Positions 1-14,289 of a stretch of 64,000 nucleotides of DNA are shown piece after piece. The stretch is taken from assembly GCA_010645155.1 (NCBI GenBank), contig CM021319.1:5697304-5761303 (forward strand), read 5' to 3'. The notes under the pieces are model-generated. The model had not been told where the DNA came from. It saw only the letters and a list, made by a program, of their open reading frames with translations, and ran no database searches. The number at the start of each line of letters is the position of its first letter. Position 1 is the stretch's first letter. Both the position numbers and the translations under genes were made by a program. Source of the stretch: Tigriopus japonicus (lineage: Eukaryota; Arthropoda; Copepoda; Harpacticoida; Harpacticidae).

Positions 1-3000
1 AAACTTGGTTACCAGCCTTTTTTAAGAAGTGTACAACCTATCTATTTTAAGCTTCTTCACGCGCATGCGTAAGAGATTAAGTGCTTAAACCGAAACCCAA
101 TAAGCGGCCAAAGAAACGTACCCGATTTGAAACGTGGGGCTATTGATCGATTCCTAGCTTCAAAAGTGACCCCAAAGCCATGAATCTCTGATTTCTAATC
201 AGTTGCAACAATCGCTTGACAACTTCATCTCAACAAAAAAAAACATTTGGACGGTCTTGTTTGAATGAAACTTTTATTCCTTCATCCATCCAAGTTGTAC
301 CAATGTTCAAAGTGAGTTGGCAAGGTAAAGAAGCGATGATAAGCTCCGAGATAAACTGAGCTTTAACTGGCAAGATGGATTGAAACTAGTAGAACCTCAA
401 AGTGGTGACCACATGACCTGTCCATTGTGAAAAGGGTTTTTTGAATAGGGCCAAATTAACATGTGATTCTTTTCCTGTCCAAGTGAGGCTAAAAACAAGT
501 TCTGGATCACGATGATCTGAGGTGCAAATTCGAGCACGATTCTGAGCACCCCCAAAAAATGAGTTCGTAGGGTTGGCTGCTGAATTCAATCTGGCTGATC
601 TTTAATCATAGACGGGATATCCATCCCTCATCTCCCCCAAAACTCGGGCAAGTGGCTCATCATCATCATTCTCAAATTCAATCCGTGCACTTGGAAATTT
701 AACCTCTCGTCTGCTCAGACAACGATTGGAATTGACCTCTTCCATGTTCAACCACAAAACACTCTCTCTTTCTAATGGCGTGAAAATTGCACATCGTTTG
801 TCATAAAACCTGCCCAGAACGATGATAAAAAGACAACAGAGACGAAAACTCGTCCCCCCACTTGACTTTTACCACAAAGCCAAGGTGAATAGATTCCTGC
901 ATCATAGAACTGAGTTGGGTTCGGGTGACAATTCTATGAGTGGTGGAATATCCAATTTCTACCAATATTTGCTCCAGTACCGTCTAGCTTTTGGTGATTG
1001 CGCATTGATCCATGGGTTCACCCGCTGAGCTCGCCCAGAACTAACAAAGCACCAACCCAAATTGCTCGTTCCAGTCCCATGTTACGTCAATATTGCCATG
1101 TAAACATGTCACGATTGACTCAATGTAGACTTGAAATCCATGGCTACTTGTGCGTCAATCAGCCAAAAACCCACGAGAGCAGGTGCTCATCTCAGAATTG
1201 CCATATCTTACGCTTCCAACGAGCAATCTGCAATCGAGACGTCAAAAATAACCTGAGGATTTGGTTCCCATTCAAAGCGGGGACAGATGTTGGTGTGTTT
1301 CAGACAGCTTTGGCTCAAAGGTTGTAAAGTGTTTGATAGAGGGGTCTTGAACCTTCAATTTCGATTAATCTACCGTAGTCGAAATTGAGGGACATATGGG
1401 GGATGGTCAGCAATTTGAATAGAATCAAAAGGGATGGATGGGGTAGTGCTAATTGATCATTCTTACGCCCATCTCTCAATTCAACCCTTTCACCGTGCCT
1501 AACCATCCCACAATAAGTATGTCATCGGATAATCACCACGACCCTTTTAGGGATGATGCGACGTCCACAAGTTTGAGCTGTGCATCCAATCAATATGTGA
1601 CGGTGCTTTGTACGACCCACAATTGACAAATTGACAACAGGGTGGCAATGGGGAGAGCCGAATTGAAGGGGTGTTCATGCGATCAAATGAACTGCTCAAG
1701 ACAATTCGTTCATTGTAATTGTAAATCACCGCGTTTCAGCGGGACGTATGAGCTAAGGCCAAGATTTATCGAATTCGTTCTCCCAGGAGAATTATGTCAT
1801 GAGGTTCGATCGGAGGCGTATTATTTTCCAAACAGCGAGGAGGCCGCCGTTTTGTCCGCTGTGCTGATTTATTTTCAATTTTCATTCCCATTCCTCACAC
1901 CACCACTTGATCAACACTCGAACCTCAACTACCATCGTATATATACAGACCTAGTGCTTAAACCATGAGGAAGAGCAACCCCCACAAAAGACTAAATGGA
2001 TGAGCTTTAACAACATGGTGAGTAGTTTATAAGCGAGATAACCGAGAATGGCAATGTACGTGTACGTGTTCGTTGCTTTCAGGTAGACAGAGGGGGTGGT
2101 TCAACATTTATCTGGGAAGCAAACCATCGTGGGTTTTCAAATTGGGATGACATGCTATTACAAACACTGGTAGTATTTCGTAAGATAACATGCTTGAGCA
2201 AATCCATCAAGCTTTGATGCTCATTCACCATTTAGCCGAAGCTTTTAATTTTTCAGGCAAGTCTGCCGTAGAGATGGTCTATTGACATTGGGTGTTGTCT
2301 TTGTTTTATATGTGCCTCGAGATTGCAGGAAATTTGAGATCCTCTTTTCGTGGCATGACTCTTGGAAATGGTTAATTCTGAAGCGGTCACTCCACTATTT
2401 GTGCTTCCACTCCACCTATGACTCATTTCCCATAGAAAAGAATCAGGCCCTACGTGAAACATGGTTCTTTAGTTCAAATCTCTGTCAGAATCATACTTTT
2501 GCCATGACCAACAAACATTTGTTTTGTTCTTGTCTCGTTGAAAGCCGATCGGACTAAGAACACGGAAGGCAAAGATCCATCATTCTCATGGGGTGTATGA
2601 TTACTGATCTGGATGTTGATCTCATTTGCATGATAGTGATGAGGAGAAGAAGGAGGAAGAAGGAAAGAAGAGGGTATGAAGATCATGATGATGATGTGCA
2701 AGTACTACATAGTACATACACGACATGTTCATGAACAAACAAGTTCGAGCCTAAGAAAGTGTGACCCTCATCTGAGGTGACCCTGATGAAAGGACAAATA
2801 TTGACCTCTCCCATTACATGGGTAAACTATCAATAAAACCCCTCGGAAGCATTCATCTATGGCTCATTAATATCTGCGCCCGAAAGTGTAATAAATAATG
2901 ACATAATTCAAAGAAGCCGAGTTGGCCTCTTTTTCACAGGTGTTATTTTTGTCCATGTTTTTTGCCCACTAAACGGAGTGATCCAGGTAAGAGATATTCT

Positions 3001-6000
3001 TAGGTGTTATTTCCAAATTGACAATGGTGCTTTAGAGTGAAGTAAAGACATGAAGAGATGATTAGAGTTACCAATGGATTAAAGATTCATTCGTACCAAG
3101 GTTGCATCGATTGGTCCCGTAACCATTTGATAGATATGGACACCTTCTATTTTGTTTTAGGCGCATTGTCCTTTAAGAGGGAATACTTGTGAGATTGCAA
3201 TGTCATTCAGACTCTTTCGAGATATTTCAAACTCATGAAAGGTCCACAAACCTTTTTCTTTTATTTGTAATGTTCAGACGGATGCAATATGATACTTTAA
3301 TTTTTATCCGATTAATTTTGAAATCTGAGTGCCCGGAGAATTTGAATTGTTCGCTTACCAAACTAAATTTGGGCGGCGAGAATAGCGTGACAATGAGTGG
3401 GTTGATAGTGCAAATTCAGGAAACCAGACATACATGAGCACACCAAAGAATCCATGACTCGACTCACAACTTACATCCATTCGTATGATCTCATGGTTTG
3501 TCAGTCAAAAGACGAGTCTTCTACTCATAATGAAAATGCAAAACAGATTTCGTATTTTATTCAGCACATTAATATGCATCTTGGAGCCAATGGCCGTTTT
3601 TTACAAGTTGATTTCAAAGGATGCCAAATCTTTAAGATGGTCACTTGTTGCAGCCCAAGTCTGCAGTGCTCCAATGGCATAGCGCCTGTTTCGAGTGAAT
3701 TCCTTGTGACGAAAGAAAAATTGCTTTCGCTTCAAGAGCAATCTTGGCCATTGAAACCCGCGACAGAGTCCTTCGGAGGGGGTCTGACCGACCCCATTCA
3801 AATCTAAGTAAGCTCACAGGTCTGGGTCTCTAGTTGCATATGAACTCCCACAAACTTGCCTCTTATGTGTAACAAGGTTAATTTACCTGCAACAATACCC
3901 GAGCTCAAAAGTAGACAAGAAGAATCCCTTTGAACTAAGCGTACTCGCAGTTTTGGTGCGCATCTTCCAAATTCGAAGGGCTCCATTAGGACGCGAGGAA
4001 AACTCAAAATACTCTCATTACTGTTTCCTTCAACCTTATTTGGTCATTTACAGACATCAGCCAAATTTTCTTGACTCGAAATTCTCCTGAGCAGTACTTA
4101 CTAGTGTCTAGAATGATTTTGATAGAACCATTTCCAAAATGAAAGTGCCACAAATTACCATTGAGCATCAATTTTGGGATTCCTCCAATCACCTTCCCTT
4201 ATTCTCTGGCTCTCATCCCCCTCATCATTATGAGCTTCCATCAATTCAAATGCTAATTTTTCGCCCCAGACTCCAGCTGTCATCAAAAGTATGGAAAAAG
4301 ATGATGACACGCCTTGGCAGCTATGAGACCAACAGTGAATAAAGGGGCGGGTTATCTCCCATGTTTTCCCCCAACGAGGTTTCGTCGAGACGAATGTCGG
4401 AGCAAGAACTATTTGAAAATCTCTCTCACGTTGATAACGGGGTAAAACGGAACACCGAAAAGAATGGAAGCTTCATGTTTCACGAGAGTGCCAACCAATC
4501 GTACGAATCAAGGGGATTTTCATTGCGATGAGCCTGAAGCCAAATACTCAGCAAAGGGTGGAGGTCTCGATAATGAAAGCATTTTTTGAGTGCTTCATTG
4601 AGATATGATTCGCTAAACAGGGGTGAAACCGGACTTTGGAGGAAGTGCATGTCGCACAATAAATAGCTTAAACTACAATACAGACCTGATTGATATTTAT
4701 TGTCTTGGGGGATCAGGATTGACGCCATCGAAACAAGGTCTTTTTAGCACGTTTTAAATCCCATTCATTCAATTAAAGAGGCTCTAAATAAAGCTGTTGC
4801 GAATTCAGCCGAGCTCGATGGAAAAACGAAAAAGGAGAAATGTCATAAATCTGGGGAAACTTAAATTGTTATGCTCGGCTGAACAACGCGAATGGCAACG
4901 AATCCCAAGGCCAAATGTCGGCTTGCATTGAGTAAAGGAGTAAACAATTTCGTCTGAAATACTTGAAGATTGTTTCTCTTCCCTTCAAGCCTAACATGGG
5001 TCCGAAGTTTGTTGAAACGAGGTGTTGATTGGCGATTTTGCCCTCCAATGATCAATTGATGAGCTTTAAAATGTTTCCAAGCACTAAGTTGCCATATTTG
5101 AAATGAACTTTTATGCTCCAGTAAATATCCAAAAGCGGCAAAACTACCTGATCCCAGTTAAAGTGCGTCCACTAAGGCACGAGTAACCCGATCTCGAACA
5201 TCCTTAAACCTAAAAGTCAACGTGACATTTTTGGAGAAATTACGTTTCTCAACTCAATTAGATGCTTTGCCTCCTTTGAGGATTCATTTCCAGCTGGCAA
5301 ATTCCTTCAGGTTGGTTAATGGACTGTCTTCTTTTCATCACCGTTCACATCGTTTGAGACTTGTGGCCTAAAGCGGCCATCCTTAATCCTTATACCTCCC
5401 AACGGCAAAGAATCAATACTCAATTCCTCTGATTACCTTGAACTTGCCCTCATTAAAGATTTTCTCAACCCACTCTTTGTAGGCTCGAGGATGATAATGC
5501 TCCTAGTAACATCAACCTACATGCGGTCAGCCCACTAGAAAGTGCATGCGAGAATTCCCTATTTACATGACAATTGTGGAACTGACTGTACAATTTGAAT
5601 GACATCAAGGACCTCTGAAGGCCTGGATCAAATGAGAGGAAAAACATGTGAGGCTCAAACAATGTGACGGCACTCTCTAATTCATAATTTAAATTCATTA
5701 TTATAAGCTAACATTTCAATTGGGTTTTTGGGGAATCTCTTATTCCAACCCTGATAAAGTAAATACCAATTTGTTCAACTTGCTATAAAAAAAACTCTTA
5801 AAATTATCATTTTGAATATTCTGATCTTTGATCCGTTACGCTTTTGATTTCAAATATTAGCAACCAGGCTCGATTGGAATCCCATCATTCTATTTTGTCG
5901 TTTGTGTCTTTTAGAGAGTTCTGTCAAAGAGGAAACGAATTGTTGCAAAAATTCAGTCACGAAATTCATTTGAGTTGTCAAATGGAAATCGGATTTGCAT

Positions 6001-7700
6001 TTCAAAGCTCTTGCGAATGTGGAGCAAAAACCCATCCAGGCAATTCAGGGTGGGAGCGAAAATTCATTGTTCATAAAATTAAGACATAGCCTCGTTTGCA
6101 TGAAATTTGATTCCACAGTCATTCCATGTTTGAAGCAAAGAGCAGTTTTGCTTTGGAAAGACCGATGATATTGAAGTCCTTCAAAGTTCCCTTCATTCCT
6201 TGTGAATGTTTGAACGAGGCAAAAGCGTCTTTCTCAAAACAACCTGTGTTGTTTTTTGTGTGCTCTGACTCGTGAAAAATGCATTCAACACGCGAGCCTT
6301 GTATCTATTGATTTGTAAACCAAGTAGAAACTCACCCAATCTCAAAGATAACGGAGCTCTCGCAAAAACCAATGGCAGAACACAAGTTATTAGGATCAAC
6401 ATCCTCATTCTTGAACACAAATGGGTAGATGTCTTCATGTTCTACTATTAAGAATTCACTTCGACAGGAATTGTCTGTCTAAATGATCATCACATCAACT
6501 GCTTCTACCACTAAGTTCTGTCCTTCTGTCTCTTCCGTGGCCTCAGGTCGAACTAATCAGAGCAGCTAGTTTGCCAATTTTCTCACTGCAAATTTTCTCA
6601 ACCGTCCTGTACTTGATCTTGGTCCTGACGTTGCCCAAGTCGTCTTGACTGTCCCTGGATCAGTTTCTGAGCTCAGGGCGCGCTTTCAACGAGTTCTCAT
6701 AGACTTGGAGAGCGAAGACATCGAGGGTCCTCTTGACTAGCCTTTCTCAGCGATAGATCCAGACACAGGACGGGCAAACCGTTGTTTGGCACGCAACTCG
6801 CCGTTTATATGTGAGACCGCGATAAAAACACTCAGGGGGAGTTGGCGAGACATATCTCGGTCTGGCATTCGGCGAAAAAGAAGGGAGACGAGGTGGGAAT
6901 CCCGTTGAAGATCCATCACTCAGCTCGGCGGATATTGGGATGACTGTATCGTGGTTGCCTATGCTTGATCAAGGATTCAAAACAGGATTGTCTGAGATCC
7001 TGGTTGATTTCAGGCTCGAACAAAGTTATTTCGAGGATAGAAACGGGGAACACCTGTGACGCATTTTACCTTGAGGATGTCAAATCTTGTATTTAAGGAC
7101 CAGTTACATGCCTGAAACTAGATGAAAATAGGCAGAAGAAAAATAAACATCGAAATGTCAGAATTTTGAGGTTGCTGATATTTTGAATTATTTAAATATT
7201 CCGCTCTATTTCGCGTATTTGGAAAATGTTAAGCACTTTGTTAAATCATCTTAATTTCTTTGCCAATTTTTCGACTGCTGTTTCGCAAAATTCACCAATA
7301 AAGAGATTTTGAAGTGTTTCCTTATTGAAAATATAGAAATATGATGTTTCAAATGGACATAATGTAAATTTCCCCAGTGTTTTACGGAAGATTTTATTTC
7401 TATACGACTGTCTTGCAATTACAGGAAACGGAATTTATTTTAGCGAAGTTTATTTCTAAGAGAGTAATATCAGATCTAATGATTAATGAATCCCAACAAG
7501 GGGGAAGTTGGTTCCCAAAGGGATCAGTACTAATTACTGATGGGATTCAATCTAATTTCAATCTGTTCAATCTTTTAGGACTCCATTAATATCATTGGTC
7601 TTTTGTAATGAAAATGGGAAAAATCTCAGCTTAGTCTTTACAACCCTGATCTGATGTCGTTAAAAACAGGGGTACTTTTTGGATACTCTCTTTAAACGAA
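1..7700. other. Gene-poor, AT-rich flank
   Basis: I could not support a complete gene here. The open frames are short, overlap on both strands and match no family I recognise. Two spots are weakly interesting: a TATA-like box followed by an ATG joined to a consensus splice donor at about 1938-2020, and a GC-richer stretch at about 6560-7030 with a roughly 55-codon open frame. Neither shows a domain. Genes made of very small exons could be missed. Confidence 0.4.
1938..2020 (+). promoter_or_regulatory. Possible TATA promoter and short first exon
   Basis: A TATATATA box at 1938-1945 is followed about 70 bp later by an ATG at 2015-2017 joined directly to a consensus donor, GTGAGT, at 2018. First exons that end just after the start codon are common in arthropod genes for secreted and cuticle proteins. 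A polypyrimidine-AG acceptor lies near 2080, and the frame after it stays open for about 40 codons without recognisable homology. Two other ATGs precede this one, which weakens the case. Treat it as a candidate only. Confidence 0.2.
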
Positions 7701-7721
7701 CGCATTTTTCGAACACAAACT

Positions 7722-7945
7722 GTCAAAAATGCGACAAAATGCCAAAAATGCAACACAATGCCAAAAATGCAACAAAATACTAAAAATGCAACAAAATGTC
7801 AAAAATGCAACAAAATGCAAAAATGCAACAAAATACAAAAAATGCAACAAAATACAAAAAATGCAACAAAATGCAAAAAAATGCAACAAAATACAAAAAA
7901 TGCAACAAAATGCAAAAAGGGAACAAAATGCCAAAAATGCATGAT
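7722..7945. repeat. A-rich minisatellite, 17-19 bp unit
   Basis: About a dozen head-to-tail copies of a unit close to AAAAATGCAACAAAATGC, with one- or two-base length changes between copies. Open frames cross it on both strands only because the unit rarely contains stop codons; the lysine/asparagine-rich or phenylalanine-rich translations are not genes. Similar AAAATGCA-type motifs recur near 8640-8700, 24.7-25.1 kb and 63.4-63.5 kb. Confidence 0.85.
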
Positions 7946-8729
7946 GAAAACGCAAGAAATGCAAGAAGTGGACACAGTTGATGAACATTTAAAACAAGAG
8001 TTCTTACACTTTCTTCAGCCAAGGTCCCCTCAGAGTTTCTTGTGAAGCTTGGTAAAACACTTCAACCTTTAGCAGCTTTAAACATGTGTTTAATCTAACA
8101 AAATTTGAACCAATGAAGAGCACAACAAAGTAAGAACATCCAACGTTGTTGTATGTAATGACTAATGAATATTAAACAAGGTAATAAAAATGCTCGCAGA
8201 CTTGGTGTTTTTTTTAAATTGTACTGATTTGTCGGGTCTTTTACCCCGTTTGCACCTATTGGGGGCACATGCAGTATTCAATTAGCAAAACACCGATTGC
8301 CATACCAATGACATTTTGATTTCAAACTAGTAAAACTTTGCGTTTTGGGTCGGCACCTTGAACAATTAGCTATTAACACTTTTACTCTTTTAGTGAAGCA
8401 TTTTAATGTAGTGTATGCATGCATTTTGCTCTCATATCGGTGGTTCATATGGAGCATGAACCAACTCCATTAATGCTTCACAAGAAGCTTACACCATAAA
8501 TGCATTTGGGAAATCACAATACTCAAACTATTGCAAACAGTGCAACCCAACATCTAATTTGAAGAGAAAGAAAAAAGTGAAAAGTATTTTGTCTTAATCA
8601 AACAAGGAAGTCAAAGGCCAGAAAATATATGTTTGTTTTTCAAAAATGCACCAAGAATGCACTAAATTTTCAGAAAAAAACACCAAAATTGCACAAAATT
8701 TTGGATAAAATAAAAATTGTTTTTTTTAA

Positions 8730-9820
8730 ATAATTATTATCTTTATTGGTCATGTCAACTCGTTTAAAATAAAAGGAATATATGTAGAATATATGTAAAG
8801 TCATACATATAGCAATGAAAAAGACAGGTCAATGGATGAAAACGTTAAAAAATAGTTCCGTAAAATCGCGATATCACAGTGAGTTGACTAGAAACGATTC
8901 AGTGCACATGGAAGAAATGAAGGGGGGATCCACAGACAGTACAGATGCAGTTGGGTAGCGGTAGATGATGAAACTCTTGGTTATTGCAGTAGAGAGCGAG
9001 GATGGGTCAGATTGAACAGGTCCTTCGTCAGTTCCCGTCGTTGATGGAATTAGGGAATGTAGGAAGCCGGACGAAGGTGCATGACCGTCAATAATCCGAA
9101 GGGATGTCGGGCCAAGGACAATAAGGTGTTGTCAAGTCCTGGACCGGGATTGACAACATGTGCCCAGACATCACCTCCGGAAAGGTTAGGTTCCTAACAC
9201 TGTTGGACACTAACCTTGCCAGCCCGGTGGTGAAGGGCTCGGTTTCGCATAGGATATGCGTCCATGCATTATTGGCATATTTAGGCACGCAGAGGTATCG
9301 TTTGAGAAATTTGGTGTAGGTGGCATCGGCGGACTTGAGGGCGGATTGGGCGGAGTTGGGAGCCAGAGGTAAAGGCCGTAGAGAAAGATGGGAGTGATGA
9401 AAGTCCAGAAGATATGAGGCACTATTGGACGACGAAGGTTCTTGATGGGAAGTCTATTGTAGATGTATCCGATCCTGGCCCTGGCCTTGGCTATTGATGA
9501 TTCGAGGTGATTGGTGAAGGAGAGTTGGGTGGTGAATGTGAAACCGACATAGTTAAAAAACTTGATGATTTCAATCGGACTATTGTTGATGTGGAAGGTG
9601 GGTTGCAGACGACCTTTATGGAAGACCATGACCTTTATCTTGATGGTGTTGTCTTGAAGGCCGTTGATAGCATTTTGTAATTCCACGGTTGAGTCAGCCA
9701 AGAGAACCAGGTCGTCTGCATATTGTAGATATTTTATTCTATTGTGATTGAGAATGGGACCTTGGTGAGAAAGGCCCTCAGGCAGGTCGGATACATAAAT
9801 TGTTTTTGAGCTACTCTAAA
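8730..9820 (-). mobile_element. Truncated non-LTR retrotransposon (LINE) with reverse transcriptase remnant
   Basis: Read on the minus strand, 9820 to about 9090 encodes the palm and thumb part of a reverse transcriptase. The YADD catalytic box is at about 9711-9722 (context YLQYADDLVLLADS), preceded by a conserved IYVSDLPEG stretch and followed by a region resembling the FNYVGFTF and YGLYLW motifs of LINE enzymes. The frame is broken near 9350-9360: the continuation KFLKRYLCVPKYANNAW is one base out of phase and ends at 9088. The 3' side carries AATAAAGATAATAATTATT and an A-run near 8725-8745, as expected for a LINE tail. The 5' end is cut off near 9820, so no endonuclease or start is present. 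This is a dead 5'-truncated copy; the clade is not assigned. Confidence 0.8.
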
Positions 9821-10982
9821 AGGGATGATTGAGTTAAATTTGATTGGAAGCAATCTTTGTCATCATGACTCAGATAGTCAGGCAAATGATGAATCTACTT
9901 GAAGATGTGATGTTATGAGCTTAATGGTGGCCGATGGGAAGCACATCATATGGCAAAAGGACTGCACCTTGTCACGCTTCCCAAAAAAATCACACTTTTG
10001 GTCTCCCAACTCTCCAAGCTTTGATCTTTTTTACTTTTTGTTAAAGACGAAGCTTAAAGGTGCATTCGCGAGTCTTCATGTATCAACACAGACGGAGCCC
10101 AGGATCACAACTGAATTCATGCATTTGCCCAGGGAGCATGGGGAAAAAGGAGCTAAAAGTTCGGATGAAATAAGAGTATAATTATGAATTACCTAAAAAG
10201 ATATTTTCTAGAGAAGAAGCAGTATCTTTGTATTCAATTCTGAGTCATATCTCTTATGTAATGATTTGTCCACTGATCGCCACATGGCAACTATTTTGTA
10301 TGAAAGGTCCGGAAAATAAACAAATACCAATCGCACCCTGTACGTTTTTTTTACGCAAAAAAAAGAGTAATATTGCAAATCGGTTTCTTGTAATTAGGAA
10401 GCAGAAATATAACTTCTAATGAACATGTTAAATTCGAAACTTTTTGCTTCTTTTTGAGCATTTTGAACTTTTTCGTATTTTTGAGCGATTTTTATTTCAA
10501 GAACTTTTTTCTAAAAATGTGCATATTCGTACATACTTTGCTCTCATTATTTTTTCTGACCTTTGCAATTCTTTTTGGATTTATTCAACTATTTTAGAAT
10601 GTATTTTATGAATTTTAGGAAAAAAAGTAAATGTTCGTTCGCTTTTGAAGTTCAGGCTTCTTCAAATTTATAGCTAAATTCGGGCCATTTTCTTTCTGCC
10701 ATCTGACTTCTTTTTTCATTCTCTAACTTTCCCTCTAACTCTATGAATAAAGGACACATTTTTCTAGGATTTCCATGTCAGTTTTGTTGAGCGAACACAT
10801 TTTTTGGAAAAACAAAAGGCACATCATTAATTAATTATCAAACAATAATATATATTTTTATCATATAATTTAAACATAATTTCATGCTGATTTCGAAAGA
10901 AACACAACACGAAGTAGATTTGAGCTGGCGTCAAATTTAAACTACAAAGACACTTGCGAAAAGTTTTGAAGTGCAATATCAG

Positions 10983-11066
10983 CCCTTGTTTTGCTATGAA
11001 CGTTACATGGATTGAAAATCCACGTACATAGGAGCCGACGTACGTTAACAAACCCAAGTGAAGGGC
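10983..11066 (-). repeat. Interspersed repeat copy A
   Basis: The reverse complement of this stretch shares about 60 bp with 14040-14110, including CTATGTACGTGGATTTTCA and CCATGTAACGTTCATA. The two copies lie 3 kb apart in opposite orientation. The full extent and class of the element are unknown. Confidence 0.6.
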
Positions 11067-14029
11067 AAAGTCAACAGGGTCAAACAGGGTCAAACAGTCA
11101 ACAGGGTTGCTAAAATATGCCACACACATGGCAGTTAGTAGAAACACATTGGAATAAAACATTTTTGTTTTATTCATTCAATAATTATGCAAGTTCTCTC
11201 CATGATCTTCATTGTTGGTAGATTAAGACTAAACCTATTTCAGCTCCTAACCCATGCTTGAACTTGGCAACATTATGTATCTGGAAATGGTAAATGAGTT
11301 ATGATGTCATGGGGAGCTATATACCGGGTATGGTAGTCTTGCCAGTTTGGAAGTGTGTTAGAGGTGCCAAATAGGATGATGTGCCCCTCTTTTTAGGAGA
11401 TTTTACTATCCCAAAATGGTTGTGAGAATAGAAGCGTATGTCAAGTTTTGACCACAAGGCCAATAAAATATCTCTGTGGGTTTGTGATTTATTATTCATT
11501 CAGCAAAAAAATTGTTCAAATATGGTTTCATTTACTATTCCCATTTGATATATATATAGTGAGTGGGTCAGGAAAAGTGTTTGAAAATTTGTCCACAATC
11601 CTGCCTTAAATGCAAAGAATCTGGAAGAAATATGAAGGCGTGTTTAAAGTTGTTTGCTAAAAACTTTATTTGTTTTGTAAGGCAAATTCATTACTAAAGT
11701 CATTAGAATTTCAGTGACTTGAAATGGGATATCAAAAACCTCCATAAAACATTACAATTTAGGAGATATTATCACCCTTGGCAAATCAAATTTTGAAACA
11801 TGTATATATACCAAACAATAATTTATAGAAAATTGTGCCAATAGTAATGGCGTGTCTAGCATTTTTTGGCAACCCTGATTGACTTTGCCGTCCACTTGGA
11901 TTTGTTTATGTACCATGGACGTCTCGAGTGGACGACTAACGGAACAGAATCGCCCAACCTCTCCGACCACTTGGTTGGCTAAAATTCTGAGCCCATTTAC
12001 TGTAGACTCATTTGGCTTCCCAAGTGATGTTCAGGGTTAGACTTATTTTGACTTGAGCCCAATCAAGACTAGTTTTTCAAAAAGAAGAATGGACAAAGTT
12101 GTGCAATAATTGAACATTGAATAATGATTTCCAAATGAATAGTATGTTTTGGGTCCATCTCATTAATCTTGTCTCAAAATATTATGACACAAGATTAGAA
12201 ATTTGACTTGCCCTCTAAATGTTTGTGACCCTTGAAAATGCCAGTAGTTGTCTATAAAGGATGCACTTCAGTTTGTTCCTGATTGTGGTTGAATTTAAAG
12301 CGCCGGGAAACAAAAATCCATAAAAAAACAAGTCAAATGTGGTCTTCAGACATTTTTGAAGGGGTGTGAAGTGAAGTGGTGGGCACCAGGGTGAGACCAA
12401 AGGGGCTCTATGAGTGGTGGGGAACTTCAGTCATCAATGACCAACAAACACAAGTGTGGAAAGATATGTTCAGGAGTTTCCATTCACTGAGATCTACTGA
12501 AGTGCATACAAAGGTAGGCAAATCTAGATTTATTTGAAGTATGAATAACCAATATGCTACAATGCACCTCATTTTGGTTGCTTTTTTTGGATGCATCACA
12601 AGGCTTGAATAGTTCATGACCAATTTTGTTTGGCAGAATGAAACCTATCTCCACATTTGTTAAACACAATCCAAAACTATTTAGGGCGCTAAGAACTGTC
12701 TTTCTAAGGTCTTTATGTTAACTCTTTCAAGTCATAAGGTGTTTGCACTTACCAAGGTGTTAAGATGAAGAAAAATGAGAAAAATTGGAGCAAAAGGTGC
12801 TTGTTTTAATTTATCTGTGCAAAGGACTATACAGTCCTAAAAGGTGCAAAAATATGGAATTGTCATAGTGATCAAAATTTGGTGTTTTCAATTCACTTGC
12901 CATTTGAATTGAGCATTTCTTTGTTTGTAACTTTTTTCTTCATTTTACATTGTTCATACATTTTACTTGCTGGTTGTATTTGTCAAAAGTTAAGGTGACC
13001 AATGTTGTTAAACAGAATTTGTCTAGAATTGCATATTGCCTTTTCATGTAAAACAAATGATGGCTTAGCAATGTTGATACAATTATGCCTAACATAACAT
13101 TGCACCATCAAGATCAACAAGTCAAGATGAGCAATAGAAGTCAACAGTGTGTTCAATCTTAAGCCCTCCATCAAATGTTTGGTTTGGAGGCTGTTCCCTA
13201 TTTTACTTATTATACAAAAATCTTGGACAATTTATCAAATCCAGTTCACTTTGAAACAGCCTTTTCACACAAAGTTTAAAGTTTCATCAACTTTTCCGGA
13301 ACATTAAAAGATACATCATTGTCAACCAGCTTTGGCTATGAAAAATTCCACTTTGATGTTAGTTTTTGTGACTATAACTATCATAGTTTCTCAAAACATT
13401 TAAACATTTGTGAGTAGGATGTGCTTCTGATTTGTTCCAAGGAAAATTTCTTAGTCCTTTATTCCTTTCACCAAGATTGGAAAAATACTTAAGGATAAAT
13501 GCAAAGACTGTCTATCCTCTGAAAACAACAACAGTGATGAATTTGACCACAAATGCAACAAACATTAAGGGAAACTATGCCCTGGAAGGATATAGTGTTA
13601 TATATTCTAGTGCATCATAGTCCATGAGTGCATTAAGCAAATGTAATGAAATACTACTTGTTAAAATATACTTCAATAAACACATAAATAAATCAATGTT
13701 ATCAAACACGTTGTAAAATAGATGAGAAGGAACAGGAAATAATTTGTTGCAAACTTGTCTATATTGTGTGAAAAAATAGATTGGCAGCAAAAACATCACA
13801 TGGCAAAAATCAACCATTCAGGAAGAAAGATGCAAATATGACTACAATAACCAGCCCCTTAGCAGGTAAAATGGTTAGATAGTATTTCAAGCAACAAGAA
13901 AATAGGAGAATTTTATGTTCATAGTTAAACAGGATCATTAAGAATGAGCAAACAACACCAAAAAATGAAAAACTTGCTTCTTTGCTTCATTCCTTCCTCT
14001 AGCCAACCAAGCGGTCACCTCAATTTTCC

Positions 14030-14115
14030 GTACGACATCCAGGGTCTAGATATCTATGTATGTACGGTGGCTTCTATGTACGTGGATTTTCAGTCCATGT
14101 AACGTTCATATTGTT
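14030..14115 (+). repeat. Interspersed repeat copy B
   Basis: Partner of the copy at 10983-11066, in the opposite orientation, with a few substitutions. Homology fades soon after the shared core on both sides, so these look like fragments of a larger element. Confidence 0.6.
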
Positions 14116-14289
14116 TTGCGGAACCAAGGCAAGGCGTCGTTCTGTTAATTCTTCGCTATGCTCCCTGCTAAAATCACACAACCTATGTTTAGGGATAGTC
14201 GTGGACTTTATTTTTGGAGTCATATATTCTCTAACTTGTCATTAAGATAAAATGTTGTCAGTATCACAATGCATTAATATTTATCGTCA

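Larger units (their letters stand above)
9821..14289. other. AT-rich intergenic region, no gene seen
   Basis: No open frame here has recognisable domains or paired splice sites. It holds scattered low-complexity AT runs and two copies, in opposite orientation, of a short interspersed repeat near 10983-11066 and 14030-14115. Confidence 0.45.

Noticed and set aside
7692..8045. Several 60-98 codon frames rich in lysine/asparagine or phenylalanine
   Set aside because: They come from the A-rich minisatellite and have no independent coding signal.
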